A DNA stretch of 64,000 bases from Prostheceraeus crozeri (GCA_907163375.1 CAJQUW010001629.1:168783-232782); one strand, 5' to 3'. Positions 33,036-45,569 are shown, numbered from the stretch's first letter. A program made the numbers and translations. Notes: generated by a model not told the origin, from the sequence alone.

Positions 33036-36000
33036 CTAGCACAGTTAAGAGTAATGCTGTGAAGGGAGATTTTACGCAGACTGGTTAGACCATACTCGGT
33101 TTCTGTCGTTGACTTTTTATTCCAGTTGTAGGGAAGGGGATAGTTCTTTGGGAGCCACTGTCGGAGTTTGTCGAGAACCTGGTGTTGGAGTTTAGTGCTT
33201 CCACGACCGGCTGAATTTTTTCAGGTGCTAATGCCGGAGATTTTCAAAGTCCCGCTACACGAAAGGACGGAGTGCATCTCTGTCGTAAGTGTCGGAAATT
33301 TTTAAGTTCTATTCTTGGACTGCTCCAATCCCTAACGCCGTGTTTTTGTTTCTCTAATCCGGTGCCTGTTGGTCTTCCCCAACCCCGCTACGATTTTACT
33401 CCGCTTACTCAATGTCTGACCATCTTGATCGATCGATGCAATCGGTAAGTTTGCAGCCGATGAGCCACTCTTAATTGGTTGTGCTCGTGGGGACAGCCCG
33501 CTTGGCTCCGTTTTCCGGCCGTGGTGTGATGTTTGACCGGACCACGATACTCAGTGTCCGTGTGAGATGTGACCGAAGTGCCAGGAAAAGTATCCCTTAT
33601 GGTGTAGTCTTCCCCTGGCCCTAGTGGCGCACCGCTTGTGAAGTAACTCGGGTGGAAGCATCCCTCTTGGGGCTACCTCCCCCTCGAGCGGATCTTAATA
33701 TCATGGGCTAGCGAATCTGATAGAAGAAAAGAACGCTGCCTCCGCGGCGTTAGAGATTAATACGGTGAGCGAAGATGGAGCAAACGTTCAGAACACACGC
33801 GACTCCAACCTGGTGTGTCACCTTTGCGGGAGGAGTGACTTCCGGAGCAAAGCGGGCCGAACGCTGCATATGAAGAAATGAAATGCAGCAGGATCCAGTG
33901 GCTCGGGGTTGAATTCCACCCTTCCTTCCCCGGAGGAACCCAACACCCAACAACAACAGGAGGATGGCAGTGTTCTGTGTCTATTATGCGACATCATTTA
34001 GATCAGTGATCTCGTGCTCAACACATCAAATGAGAGCACACCCTCTAGAATATCAGAGGCGCAAGACAGACCGGCTAGAAGCCAGTCGTAAAGGTTCCAC
34101 CAGATGGTCAGCAGCCGAAGATCAGGCAGTCGTGTCATTTGTTGAAGGCAATCAAGACCTTACCAACAGCCAACTAGCCCACAAGATTCAAGCCCTCATG
34201 CCAAATCGAACCCATGAGGCAATCACTCTGAGGATCAGGAAGCATAAGCGTGAAGGGGGGGGGGTCAATCCGCTATGCTCAGTCATAATGAAACATCTCA
34301 AGATGATCCGAGGAATTCAGCTACTAGAGCTGACGATGTCGTTCAGGAAGAGGTGATTGACCCTTCTATTCAACAGGAGGTGATTTTCGAAGCATTCTGT
34401 GAAGCTCGCTCGAAAATTACTTCCTCACCTCTTCCACAATGAATTCAAGGAGCTAGAACAATGAACGATCTGGACAAATGTAAAGATACATTCAGTGAGT
34501 ACATCAATGGTAGTTTTGAAACCCGTGCCGCCACATTCCGCCCTCTCCCGACAGGGCGCGGTAATACCAACTTCCTTGGCAACAAAGCGAAAAGAAGGCG
34601 CCAGCAATACGCCGTCATGAAAGAGCTGTAATAAAAAAATGGAAAGATGCTACTCAGCAAATGCTCAGAGGTGGGTGGAAGCAACCTCGCAACTCAGGTT
34701 TCCCCCAAGGCATGTCCGACTATTGGAGCACTATTCTAAATGCCGATTCCAAGCCCGACCAACGTGAGTCATTAAGAACTGGAACTCACCATCAACTTCT
34801 GGAACCCATTTCAAAGGATGACATTTCTGTGGCCCTCAGAGGAATGAAGGATTCAGCAGCTGGCCCAGACTCAATAACAGCGATTGAGTTGTTGAAAGAG
34901 CTGGACCTAACTCATGCTACCATCTTGCTGCAACAATTCTTCCTCCTCCGTACGGATGTCCTATCTAGATCTAGGGTGGTTTTTATCCCGAAAAAGGACA
35001 ATCCTGTTGTTCCGGCTGATTTTCGTCCAATTGCCATCAGTCCGGTCTTTACTCGCTTGTTCCACAAGATTTTGGCCACAAAGTGGACGCGGTGTGCTAA
35101 CATCGATGAGACCCAATTTGCTTTCCAACAGCGCGATGGTTGTATGGAAGCCGTTGGCACATTACGTTCGGTTATCAAGGATATCCATGATGACTAAGAG
35201 AGTGCGAGCATAGCCTTCTTAGATCTGACGAAGGCCTTCGATATAGTGTCTCGGGATACCGTTATTCGCGCTGTTATCCTGATTCACTTCTGGAGTATAT
35301 CTCGGATTACTATCAGAACTCGTCGGTCATCATTGGTGACAAGGAGGTAAGCTGCAGGCGGGGCGTGAGGCAAGGAGACCCACTATCACCACTCCTGTTC
35401 ACGTTTGTTATGAGCGAGATCACTTCCCAAATCAAAGCGCCAGCATTCAAGGAGATTGGGAAGGTAGGCGTTAAATTCCTGGCCTATGCGGATGACTTAG
35501 TCCTCATAGCTCCCTCGGACGCGATCCTTTCAGGGATGCTGGATGACGTTACCACAGCCATGGCCAGTGCAGGTTTACAACTAAACGCTGATAAATCGAA
35601 GGTAATTAAAATCATTGGTTTCCAAGAAATTGAAGACAACTGCAGCCCTTCCAATACGGCGCAAATTCTATCAGGGCCCTTGAACCAACAGAGGAAATTG
35701 AATTTTTGGGAATCAAAATCGGCTGGAAAGGAATTACGATAGTGAATTACCAGAAGGTCTTTGCCCATGAGTTGAGCAATGTGACACAAGCCCCGCTGAA
35801 ACCACAGCAGCGACTGGAGATCCTTCGCAACCACTTGGTAGCCAAACATCTTTACCAAATGGTCTGTGGTGGGATTGCCAAAGGAACCTTAAGAGCAATC
35901 GACAGAGAAATCCGTCGAGCTGTCCGAAGGTGGCTCAAGCTTCCATCTGATGTTAGCTTGGGCTTCCTCTACTCTTCCATCAAGGACGGCGGCCTTGGCA

Positions 36001-37114
36001 TCCCGAATGTAGAACAGGTGGTGTGGTTTGCAAAGCAAAAGCGAATTGAGCAGATGGCGTCCTCACACCGACCGCTGGTGAAAGCCGCGGCCCGTGAGGT
36101 CCAATTCTCTCATGCAGCTAAAGTCTTGCGCCATCCCCTCAGAATCGGAGCAAAAGCAGTAGCTAGCAAGGAAGAGGCCCGAGCAACCTGGATTGAGAAG
36201 TGGAGGAAGTCTCACGACGGAGCCCCTCTCTCACATCCGGATCCTGCGACGGTCAACTGGATCCAACAACCCACCAGAGTCTTCCCACGCCTGTTCATCA
36301 AGGCAATAGCACTGCGTGCGGGGACCCTCTCTACGAAGGCAAGAAGATCGAGAGGGAGAAACTATGACGACGTTCGGTGCAGAGGGCTATGCGGCCGAGT
36401 TGAAAGCCTAACACATATTCTTGGCAAATGCGGTCTTACTCACGCCGCTAGGATTCGACGACACAACGACATCGCCAAGGCTATATCTAAGAAACTTTGT
36501 CGTCTTCATTTTAGAACGGTGGACGAGCCCAGCATCATCTCTGGGACATCGTATGCCAAACCTGATATACTCGCGATGGGCACAAATGCGGCCACAATCC
36601 TGGAGGTGACGGTGGCGACCGACGGAGCAGAAGGGGAGGCGTTCGACGTTAAGGAGAAGAAATATGGAAACGACAAGACCAAGAAGGACATCAGTGATTA
36701 CGTGAAGACCGTGTATGGCCTAGATCAACTTTCTATCCTTCCGGTGGTCTTCACCCAACGCGGGTACCTCGAGCCACGTTCGGCAAAAGGCCTGAGGAGG
36801 ATGGGGATCACCAACATCGATCTGGGTCATCTCACACTATGTACTCTCAGTGGATCCGCCAAATGCTACAATTGTTATTTTATGTCGACTTTCAATCTCT
36901 AATTGCGAGAACTCTTAGAACTTTAAGAACTGGTCCCTCCCACCAAGATTGTGACCCCTAGGTGCGTGATGAGTTCAGCTATTGTAACATCTTCTGTAAA
37001 TTGACGGTTCGGAGGCAAACCCCCTGGGGACCTCTGGGCCCGATATCACCGTTGCGGCTCAGTCCGTTTGTGAAGGGGCACCCGCAGCTCTTCTGCGGGC
37101 AATAAATTCTTACC
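33036..37114 (+). mobile_element. R2 retrotransposon inserted at the canonical 28S site (degenerate, about full length)
   Basis: A roughly 730-base 5' UTR precedes the ORF region. From about 33780: a first zinc finger (LVCHLCGRSDFRSKAGRTLH, 33815-33880), a second finger region (LCLLC...STHQMRAH, 33975-34035), a Myb domain (TRWSAAEDQAVVSFVEGNQD...LRIRKHK, about 34095-34245), RT (RGMKDSAAGPDSITAIELLK, VFIPKKDNPVVPADFRPIAI, AFLDLTKAFDIV, GVRQGDPLSPLL, LAYADDLVLIAP), a CCHC knuckle (CRGLCGRVESLTHILGKC) and endonuclease (KPDILAMGTNAATILEVTVA), ending 36902. Breaks include an in-frame TAA at 33879 or so and 35195-35197, and frame changes at about 33970, 34260, 35270 and 35690. The 3' UTR ends with a perfect 7-bp hairpin (37081-37099) and is joined directly to 28S. 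Confidence 0.88.
37081..37099 (+). other. 3' UTR hairpin of the R2 element
   Basis: cccgcag ctctt ctgcggg is a perfect 7-bp stem with a 5-base loop, 15 bases before the 28S junction. R2 reverse transcription starts on a structured 3' UTR, so a role in template recognition is plausible (inference). Confidence 0.5.
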
Positions 37115-37171
<57 letters not shown>

Positions 37172-37173
37172 TA

Positions 37174-37222
<49 letters not shown>
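37115..37222 (+). rRNA. 28S rRNA gene fragment, 3' flank of the R2 insertion
   Basis: tagccaaatgcctcgtcatc begins exactly at the known R2 cleavage point of 28S (ttaagg | tagccaaatg). The fragment runs on through attagtgacgcgcatgaatg, tgtccctatctactatctag and agccaagggaacgggcttg, about 108 bp, with a single visible change (attcctactg for attcccactg). It ends abruptly against an interspersed repeat. No 28S was found upstream of the element. Confidence 0.93.
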
Positions 37223-37669
37223 TTTGCTACTTTGATATGGTTTAATAGTAGAAGTTAACTTTATCATCATCTTAATTTTACAGAGTAATGTATTTATCTT
37301 CTCTCTCACATGAATTGTCAGAAGTCGTAAATATAGGGAGAATCGGTATAAGTCGTTCTGAAAAACGGGAGCGGCTTGAGAATGGTGAATATGGTGAATT
37401 CATACAATGGTGTGTATGCCACTGTAATGTAGACTTGGACAGCGTCACGAATTAGATGAGAGAAATTTTGTTCAAGTTTGGCAATGTCTGAATGTGTGAA
37501 GAACTTGTGAAGGTCTGTGAATCGAACTTGTGAAACTGTTGTGATATTCTATATGAATGAAACGTGAAGCCCATGACTTGTTCTTATCATTAACTAACCT
37601 CATACAAGGTAGGATTGAATATGTAATTCACCTAGGGTTAGAGAACCCGCAACTTTAGAGCAACGAGGG
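37223..37669. repeat. Interspersed repeat, copy 2 (related to 15627-16171)
   Basis: Same order and near-identical sequence as copy 1, lacking about 85 internal bases and one telomere-like hexamer. It abuts the 28S fragment with no spacer. Confidence 0.85.
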
Positions 37670-39105
37670 GGGAGTATGATGAAGGATTGAAGGATGAATA
37701 TTGCAAATTCAGACAGCTTTTACTCCAGTTGAGGAAGGACCCTGTACCATACTTAAAATTGGGAACCAATTCTTAAACCATCATTGATGGCTTTTGACCA
37801 AGGAGAAAAGAAAACGATCATATCTGATGCTCTTCAGTATTTGGTAGAGTGCCAATTGATGACATAAGAAGTTGATCTGGTAACATAATGTTACTTTAAA
37901 ACGTGTACATCGAAAGAAGGAGACACTATGCATCAATATTCAGGTACGTACTTGATATGGATGGTTTGACTGGAGATGCTTTTAAATTGTTTATATATTG
38001 TTGGATACAGATTTTAATCAAGATTGCTTGAATGTCTTCCATAATGTTATACATGTAGATTATTGGACTGTGGATTTCATACTATAGGGTGGGGTGGGGG
38101 AATTTGGACATATGTTATAAAAATATACAGCACACATTTTTAACGCAACCTGAACCACTTCTAATTACAGCATATTTTGTGCATACACGTATCTTCATAT
38201 ACCACACTAATTGTTTATCTGTCACGTATATAAACATCAAAAAAATTTGAAAAGGTGTTGATTTTTAAAATACGTAAAAAATGGGGCTTGCAAAACTTCC
38301 ATCTCGTTTAAAGAAAGATCATATGCAACCAAACTAAGTATCACTGCTTGATTGTAATTGATAAAGCGCCCATGCATTTGTATTTGATCATTGTTGTTTT
38401 TCAGTTCTGTAAAAAATAATCACGAATAGTAGGATAATTAAAGTAGGGTAATTTGGATACTGATATTCATGCCGTGGGGTAATTTGGATAGATTTCAATT
38501 TTGACTTTTGAAATAACTACATGGTGTTTCTCAGACTTTAAGTACCAGAGACAGTTCCCAAGGCTGTCTGCTTTACAGTTGGCAAGTAGTGAGGGAGCCT
38601 GATTAAGCCTAATATGGTTTAGTTGGGCATGCAAGATATTTAACTAAAACGTTTATGATGAACATATATAATTTCCACATTGAAATTGCTCCAATTGCGT
38701 CATTAATTTGTTATGTTTTTTCCGCGAATGTCATGAATAAGTTACCGGTACTTAACTAACTTTTCTAGTATATTACAGATTTGAGCAGAGGATTAAGGCC
38801 TATTGAGAGAGCTTTATTGGACTCAGGAATCATGCCGCGTAATTATAAGAAAAAAAAGGATTAGCACTTACAATATTGATAATAATTAGTAGCACAACCT
38901 ATTTGAAAGCACACACATCTGCCCACACGTAGGCTGCTGCTAAATGAACCTCTTGACTCCATGCTATCACTGGAGTCCGATTTCTAGTTACATGTATGTT
39001 TCACCTATCACTCAGACGTTAGTTTAAAAACATTTTCTCAAAGATCGAAGCTTCACCAATGATTATGTTGGACATTATAGAACAAGTATAAAAAGTGTGG
39101 AAATA
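37670..39105. other. No gene recognised
   Basis: AT-rich sequence. The only pattern is a loosely repeated word gggtaatttggata (about 38088, 38448 and 38474). No reading frame with family resemblance was seen. Confidence 0.5.
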
Positions 39106-39109
39106 AAAA

Positions 39110-39600
39110 CAATTGTACTTCCAAAAGGACGACGGCCTTGGCATCCCAAATATCGAGCAGATGGTGTGGTTTGCGAAACTGAGGTGCATCGAGAAAATGT
39201 CGTCCTCTGATAGACCCCTGGTGAAAGTTGTTGGTTGTGTGGTCTAGTTCTATCATGCAGCCAAAGTCGTGCGCCACCCAATCAGGATCGGCACTAAAGC
39301 AGTTGCTAACAAGGAAGAGGCCCAGGGATCGAGAAGTAGAGGAAATCTCACGATGTTTTCGACACCACCAATTGATGTGACAAGTATGCAGCCTATGAGC
39401 CTCTCTTACTTGGTTGTGCTCGTGGGGCCAGTCCTCTCGGTTCCCAAGTTTTGACCGAGCCGCGTCATTCAGCTTTCGTGAGAGACGTGACAGATGTGTC
39501 AGGACAAGTATTTTCATGGTGTAGTCTTCTCAATGAACCCCAGTGGCGCAACGCTTCTGAAGTAACTCGGGTGGAAGCACTATCGAAGCTTCCTACGCGC
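39110..39600 (+). mobile_element. R2 chimera: C-terminal RT piece joined to a 5' UTR piece
   Basis: 39115-39352 matches the R2 coding sequence at about 35983-36215 (DDGLGIPNIEQMVWFAKLRC; HAAKVVRHPIRIGTKAVANK), with several stops. It is followed at about 39385-39595 by sequence matching the R2 5' UTR at about 33455-33660 (gttgtgctcgtgggg; gaagtaactcgggtggaagca). The order coding-then-5' UTR is that of two head-to-tail R2 copies with everything between deleted. Confidence 0.7.
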
Positions 39601-39859
39601 ATTTACCGATTATCCTCGAAGTTGTTAATGCTATTGTCTCTATTGGGCAACCGACATGCGACGCGCAAACACGGACCATTTCATCGATGCACTGGACGCA
39701 ATTCAAGATTTCATAGTGACCTTTTCGCCTCATCGTTGTCGTCTCATCGGCATATCAAGTGCAGTCCCGTCCAATCCCGTCATTGACAAAAACAGCAGAG
39801 GAAAGTCTAAAAATTTGAAGTTGTAACGGAAAAAAGTGTAATAACTTCCTTACAATCTT

Positions 39860-39971
39860 CTCAAACAATGTGACCCAAGATCCAGAATGTAACAAGAAAT
39901 CTGACGAACCGCATACAGAAGTAAAAGAAAACGAACCGAAGCGAAAGATCAAGGAATTGCGAAAGGAAAAC
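39860..39971 (+). other. Possible exon (weak)
   Basis: A short open stretch reading QDPECNKKSDEPHTEVKENE...IKELRKEN runs into GTAAGG at 39973. It has coding-like charge composition but no homologue I recognise and no clear acceptor. 39600-39860 holds nothing else. Confidence 0.2.
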
Positions 39972-40026
39972 GGTAAGGAGCTATGCTTTTACTATTATTG
40001 GGCATTAGCATAGCTGCAGTTTAATA

Positions 40027-41645
40027 TACCTTTTCCCGGTCAAATTAGCAAGCTGTTCAGTCAAATTAGCACGCGAGGGAAGAGAGGCGCACAGGATTGC
40101 TGACGTTATTTCAGCGTCATCCCTATTATTAGCTATTTATAGAAATGACATTAGCGCCCGTGTGACGCATTCTAATTGTGAATTCCACTGGATCTGCTAT
40201 GTTCAATGAAATTAGCACGCTTCACAATGATATTAGCAGCGCGTTATCAGTACCCAATCATTTCGCACGATGCCGTACATGCGGATATCCGCCGAAGCTC
40301 GTGAGTCTTATAAATGCTTTTGATGAAAGCCGTGACTTTATTTTTATTGCCGATACCCTGCAAATTAATCGTCGAACGGCCTATGGAATAATTCAAAGAT
40401 ATCAAAGAACTGGAAGGCGAGAAAATTTACCCAGAGGAGGTTCCCTGTCCATTCTGACTCCTCAAATGCAAAATGCCTTAATAACTTTCGTCGAAGAGAA
40501 GCCTACAGCAACTTTACTCGAGCTGTCGGCAAAATTACATGAAAAATTCCCAAATCGTCCAATGGTGTCACGAATGACTGTATCACGCTTTCTCGACGGA
40601 AAACTTGTGACTTTAAAGCTTCTGCGAAATGTGCCTTTCGATTGGAATACCAAAGAGCTGAAACAAGACAGAAAATTATTCATGGAATGTCTTCTTCCTG
40701 TTTGTAGCAGTAAATCTACTGTTTATCTCGATGAAGGTGGATTCAACATATGGACATGTCGAAGTCAAGGACGATCATTGAGAGGACAGCGTGCGGTTCG
40801 CTCATTATGTGGGCAGCGAGGAAGAAACACTGCTGTTGTTCTTGCAGTTTCGGAGAAGTTTGGTTTGGTGCACTACAAAATTATCGACGGTGGAATGACC
40901 CAAGAAATATTCAATTACTTCGTTATGGAAATTTCTGCTTTACTTTAGGACGAGGAGATTGTTTTGATGTTTGACAACGCTCCCGCACATCGAAAGCCGC
41001 CGGTTATGCTGTCTGAGCATGAAACTAAACCTTTTCCCAGGTATTCGCCATTTCAAAATATGACTGAGATGGCCATTTCGTGTTTAAAAGCTCACTGCAA
41101 GAGGAAATTGAGTGAACCATCAATACAAGTGAGACTATCTAGCCATTAAATTGCAGCTGCGCAGGGAATGACGCTCCATGCTCACAGATCGTCCATCTTG
41201 AAAGGAACCATAGAATCGTGTATGTCGGAAATAACGCGAGAGAAATGTTCAGCATGGTTCAAATATACCTTGAATTATGCCCCAGCTTGTCTACAGAAAC
41301 AGGATATTTTTGACTAAGTGCATTTGTGGTTTTGTTAGACAGACCTAGTCATTGTTTTTGATTAATGCCATTTATATAGAAACATTTTGTAATTGATAAA
41401 TATGGCATTCTGACTTGTCTTAATTACCTGTAGCAAAATAAATTCTGATAATCCACAAACCAAGTGTTCATTATCAATTAATTGTGGCTTGAATTAAATA
41501 CTGATATCTAAATATAGTGAGAGTAAATCTAGATGAAATAGGGAATTCAATTATACCCCTGACGTCATGATGATTCTTCTGCGTGCGCTCACTGCACGCG
41601 TGCTAATTTGATTGAACATTATGCTAATTTGACCGGGAAAAGGTA
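40027..41645 (+). mobile_element. Tc1/mariner-superfamily transposon, complete length, broken transposase
   Basis: Inverted ends taccttttcccggtcaaatt at 40027 and its complement ending 41645 are flanked by TA (40025-40026, 41646-41647); the inverted similarity continues with ttca-tcaaattagcacgcg, about 55 bp in all. One frame from 40178 to 41317 encodes the transposase: N-terminal helix-turn-helix (LQINRRTAYGIIQRYQRTGR), YLDEGGFNIW (first Asp), LMFDNAPAHR (second Asp), RYSPFQNMTEMAISCLK (Glu about 30 residues later) and a C-terminus ending LQKQDIFD. It is broken by only two in-frame stops, TAG at 40946-40948 and TAA at 41147-41149, with no frame change. I do not assign a named subfamily. Confidence 0.82.
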
Positions 41646-41686
41646 TATTCACAATTAGATTAATTGATAACATTAATTTACAAGTA

Positions 41687-43080
41687 CAATGTCCCGATTG
41701 TGATTTTTTGCAGAATTCGCGCCTACCAAAAATTCTCATAAGTCAAGTTTTCCGCTTGAATTAAGTTTACCATACAATAGCACGCTTGTTACCATAAACC
41801 ATCGCTGTTATATTATGTTCATATATTGATCAATGCTTCGTTCAATTTATGATCATTTCAACATCATTTTATGATCGCTTGATTTTCATGTATTACAATT
41901 CACCTAATTAAACAAAGTATTCATTTATGTTAATAACAAGTATCAAGAAAAACCAAATATATCGGTTACTTTTCGTTTCATAAGTTCCCGAAAAACTCTG
42001 TCAGTGGCCTTCTGCTTCCGCTCATCCACCCTCTTTCGGCATCCTTTTCAATCAGGTGCTTCCTGTACTTTTAGCATTTTCTTTTTCTGGTCCATCAAAA
42101 CTTCAATTCACTTTCTTTCAGACGCTTATTCGACCTTCTTACCTCTTCGAGTGACGGATACATATCCTTTATATTTTGCAGTTTTTTTCTTTCTCCAACC
42201 TCAGTTGCTCTGCTTTCAGCTGCTCGCTATACACAGCGTGGGTGTTGTAAAAATATTCCATCAAACCGTTAGAGATGGGCAAAGGTCTACTGTTCCAATT
42301 CATCGTGCGTAGGCACGACTTGATAACAACCAAAGCCCTAACAGTTTCTTTTCTGAGGTTCGATCTCTTCTTCGCAATTATGTCAGTCAACATGCTGAAC
42401 TACCGCTCTACATCCGCATTTGCGGGTAGAATGACAATCATCGCTCGTGCCAAATTCACCAATGTGGGGAAGCTCTTCTCAGAATCCGTGAGAGACGAAC
42501 TTTGTCGGAGTGGAGCCTCAACTTCCAATGAAGTTCTTTCTTCAGGACTGATGACACTCGGCAACAGATCAGCAGCAGTATTGACCCAATACTCACAGGA
42601 CTCGTTTGGTCTTGTGGCGCTAGAACTCATTCCCGAAGTAATGAAGTCATTCCCGAATGGCAAGTAATCCAAAAGTTTAGCGGAGCCCTTCTCGAAGAAA
42701 GCGTGTACTTGTTTCGAGACGGTTGACTGATCGCTAGCTGAAAGAGCATTAAACGATTTCTGGGCATCTGATCCAAATGAGATGTTGTAGAGACCTAACC
42801 AAACTTCATCTTTTACATCGATCTTCCAAACAGGTTTCGATAGTCTGGTCGGCTTAAATCGTAGAATCCACTTTTCGGTAAGAATTATCATGGAGGTACT
42901 TTTGCTAAAATTATATCCTTTGACAACAACAATAAAATCATCAATATAGTCAATTATAAATTTAAGACCAAATCATATAATGCTACGTTTACAATGAAAA
43001 GCTCCAGATTCGCGCTTCGATCTCAAAATTCGCGCATTCGCGCCTAAAATACCCATTTTCGCGCCATAATCGGGACACTG
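41687..43080 (-). mobile_element. Short hAT-type transposon with truncated transposase
   Basis: The left end caatgtcccgattgtg (41687) and the complement of the right end cagtgtcccgattatg (ending 43080) match at 14 of 16 positions; ttcgcgcc words follow inside both ends. CAAGTA lies directly outside both ends (41681-41686, 43081-43086). hAT elements usually make an 8-bp duplication, so a 6-bp match is short. Inside, only the C-terminal part of a hAT transposase is found, on the minus strand, so the element is internally deleted and non-autonomous. Confidence 0.65.
42169..42891 (-). pseudogene. hAT transposase C-terminal (dimerisation) part, one in-frame stop
   Basis: The frame from 42891 gives a helical stretch (KDEVWLGLYNISFGSDAQKS) and then the typical hAT C-terminus: FPTLVNLARAMIVILPANAD followed by VER, a TAG stop, FSMLTDIIAKKRSN and ALVVIKSCLRTMNW. 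The stop (about 42394-42396) lies where related proteins have Gly or Gln; the frame is otherwise continuous. The N-terminal BED finger and the catalytic Asp residues are absent. Confidence 0.7.
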
Positions 43081-43086
43081 CAAGTA

Positions 43087-45560
43087 GCTTACCCTATGCG
43101 CATATAATTCAAATTAGCGATTTCAGATCGATCACACGAACACGAAATTAGATTAAAATTAATGAAATAATTTGATGCAGGCACAGTGACCGAGCACTAT
43201 CAAATGCTATCAAAAGTTGATTGCATTTAAATTGGGCACATCTATCAATCAATATTAATTGTGACAACATACTCGTCTTCACAAATCAATAAAATTCCAT
43301 AACAGCTGACGGAGGCCTTCAAGTAGTTGTGGAAATTATGCACTTCGTCAATTTACATTTATACTGTGCATTGAATATTACCGCCGTCGAGAGCACATTT
43401 CTACTTGCCTTAAGCAGATGAACTGACTTCAGATAAATGAACGTTTAACACTCAAGGTCGGATGCTTGTGCTATAGAGGACTTTACTTGAATTCGTCTGT
43501 GTACATTAATCAATAATCCCTCCCGTTCCCGTGCTTTTACCTTCTATGGACACTCTCTGTGGTACTACATCCCCATGATAATAGTATAGTTCGAGAAGTT
43601 TGTTGACTTTTAGGCGTCACTTGAAGAAATTTTTGCTCACGAACACTTTTTCTTCTATTTTACAATAGCTTTCTGTAATTTGTGACTTTATTGTTCGTTT
43701 TGGTGCTGTGAGCTTTTTTGACCATTTTATACAGACTTATTTTTCGTGTTTCTGGTATACTTGGGACCGGAACAGAGAGCAAAAGCTTTACTGTTGGTAG
43801 AAGTAGTGGTCTGTATAATCCCCACTGGTTTGGGTGACCTTCCTGTCATGATTTATTGTGTTCGAACTCATCACTAATAGCCTAGCCAAATGACGTTTAA
43901 TTAAAATATCAACGAAAACTATGGTGCACTTTTCTGAGAGGCAGCCATGTAGAATTTTGTTGGCATGATTTTAGACTGACATCCTCCTCAACTTGGTGTC
44001 GATGAAGGCGCATAAGTAGCCTACAGTGTTAAATTGAGAGATTCTTCCCTAGATTTTTTCTTGCTAAAAATATTTGAAAACTAATTAAATTCATAACGTA
44101 ATATAAACGATCATTTAGATATGACTTTTTAGATATGATTTAGAGGCTGGATAATTTGCCATTGTTCAGGTTTAACAGCCGTTAAAGCCTTCCCCGTTCA
44201 TAGGGTAACACGTGGTCGAACGGGGAAGGCTCTAACATCAGTCACTCATCACTTATTTGATTATTCCTTAGATCAATGTGACTTAGTAGATCATAGAAGT
44301 AGGTTTGTCATTTTGTCACGTGCACCATCAAAGAGCCTATTGTCCATACTCGAGGCATTGCTCATCAAGAGTCAAAAGCCGATTTTATGTTCGAAGAAAG
44401 AATTTGTGTTGCAGCTATCACTGCAGTGGTGATCATGCAAATTGCACTAACTTGTTATCAGTCTTAACCGTGTCGCTCGTTCATTTTAGTATCTGGGTCC
44501 ACCTTGAAAAGACCAGACGAAAGATCTGTGTAATTTTATATTTCTTTGTGATTTTCTTGCATTTATTGAATACAACGATTACTTACCAACGGTTTCTTTT
44601 TTTGCATTTTTTCAGAAGGTCAGTTGTCAGCAGGAGTTTGGCTTTCAATTTCAAAATCAGCAAGCTCTACTAAGTGTCATCGGACATGCCCGACCGAGTC
44701 TCAGTTCGGTTCTTTCGAATCATGGTAACGACTCGTAACGTTCTATGTCCGCGTTACAATGAAGAATGGTTAAAACTCTCAGCATAATCACTGCGAGCTT
44801 CTCGTACGGTCGTCAACTATCTACTGGATTTTTCCATAAACGATGTTAATGCCAGACTTCGTCACAGCGGAGACCATTGGCCACGGGAAGTGGATAAGTC
44901 TGGAACAGACGTTGGGGATTCGGGAATGGAAGAATTCCACACAGGAATAGGTGCACACTATTCGATGATTCCGCAACTTCAGCACCTCATCTACAACTTT
45001 TGCATTGTCCTTACAAAATAGCAATGAGGATTTTCATTTCCTGCTTCTAATCTCTTTCATTCTTGCTCTATACAAATCAAAGTCGAGTCAGATGTAAAAT
45101 ACAACGAAAGAGAGCATTCAACTCTATTTCTAAAATCAATGATTATCAATGACTAGAGCTATTGAAAATTTTATCTTTCTGGAGTTTGCAATGACGTGTG
45201 GAGAGATTTGCGGAATAAATGTGTAAGTTGGCACTGTAGCTTCGGTGGTTATTTCTTTCGATACTTGTTCTTTCCTTTTCATGTACTGGCACTTATTGGT
45301 TACAAAAAAACTCACATACCAGTCATAAGTGCGAGCAAGCATTCTACTTGCACTTCGTAATTCAACCATATTCGTAATCATTCGTTCTGATGTTGTCAAT
45401 ACTACTGACTATCATGAAGTGCTATCTTCTTTAATGCATAGTGCATTGATCATTCAATACCATGGGTCTACTCTATAAACAAAGTGGAACATATTTATAA
45501 TATAGAATCTTTCTCTTGTGAGACTGCCTTCGTCAAAATGTTGGATTGTTGGAAGAGCAA
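43087..45560. other. No gene recognised; one perfect hairpin
   Basis: Only short open frames with no family resemblance. At 44186-44199 and 44218-44231 a perfect 14-bp inverted repeat (agccttccccgttc and complement) surrounds an 18-base loop; it is GC-rich in AT-rich DNA. A transcription or RNA signal is possible but nothing nearby supports it. Confidence 0.45.
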
Positions 45561-45569
45561 CTGATTAGA

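Noticed and set aside
44821-45024. Minus-strand frame with SRLIHFPWPMVSAVTKSG
   Set aside because: Coding-like in places but short, with no recognised family and no splice support.
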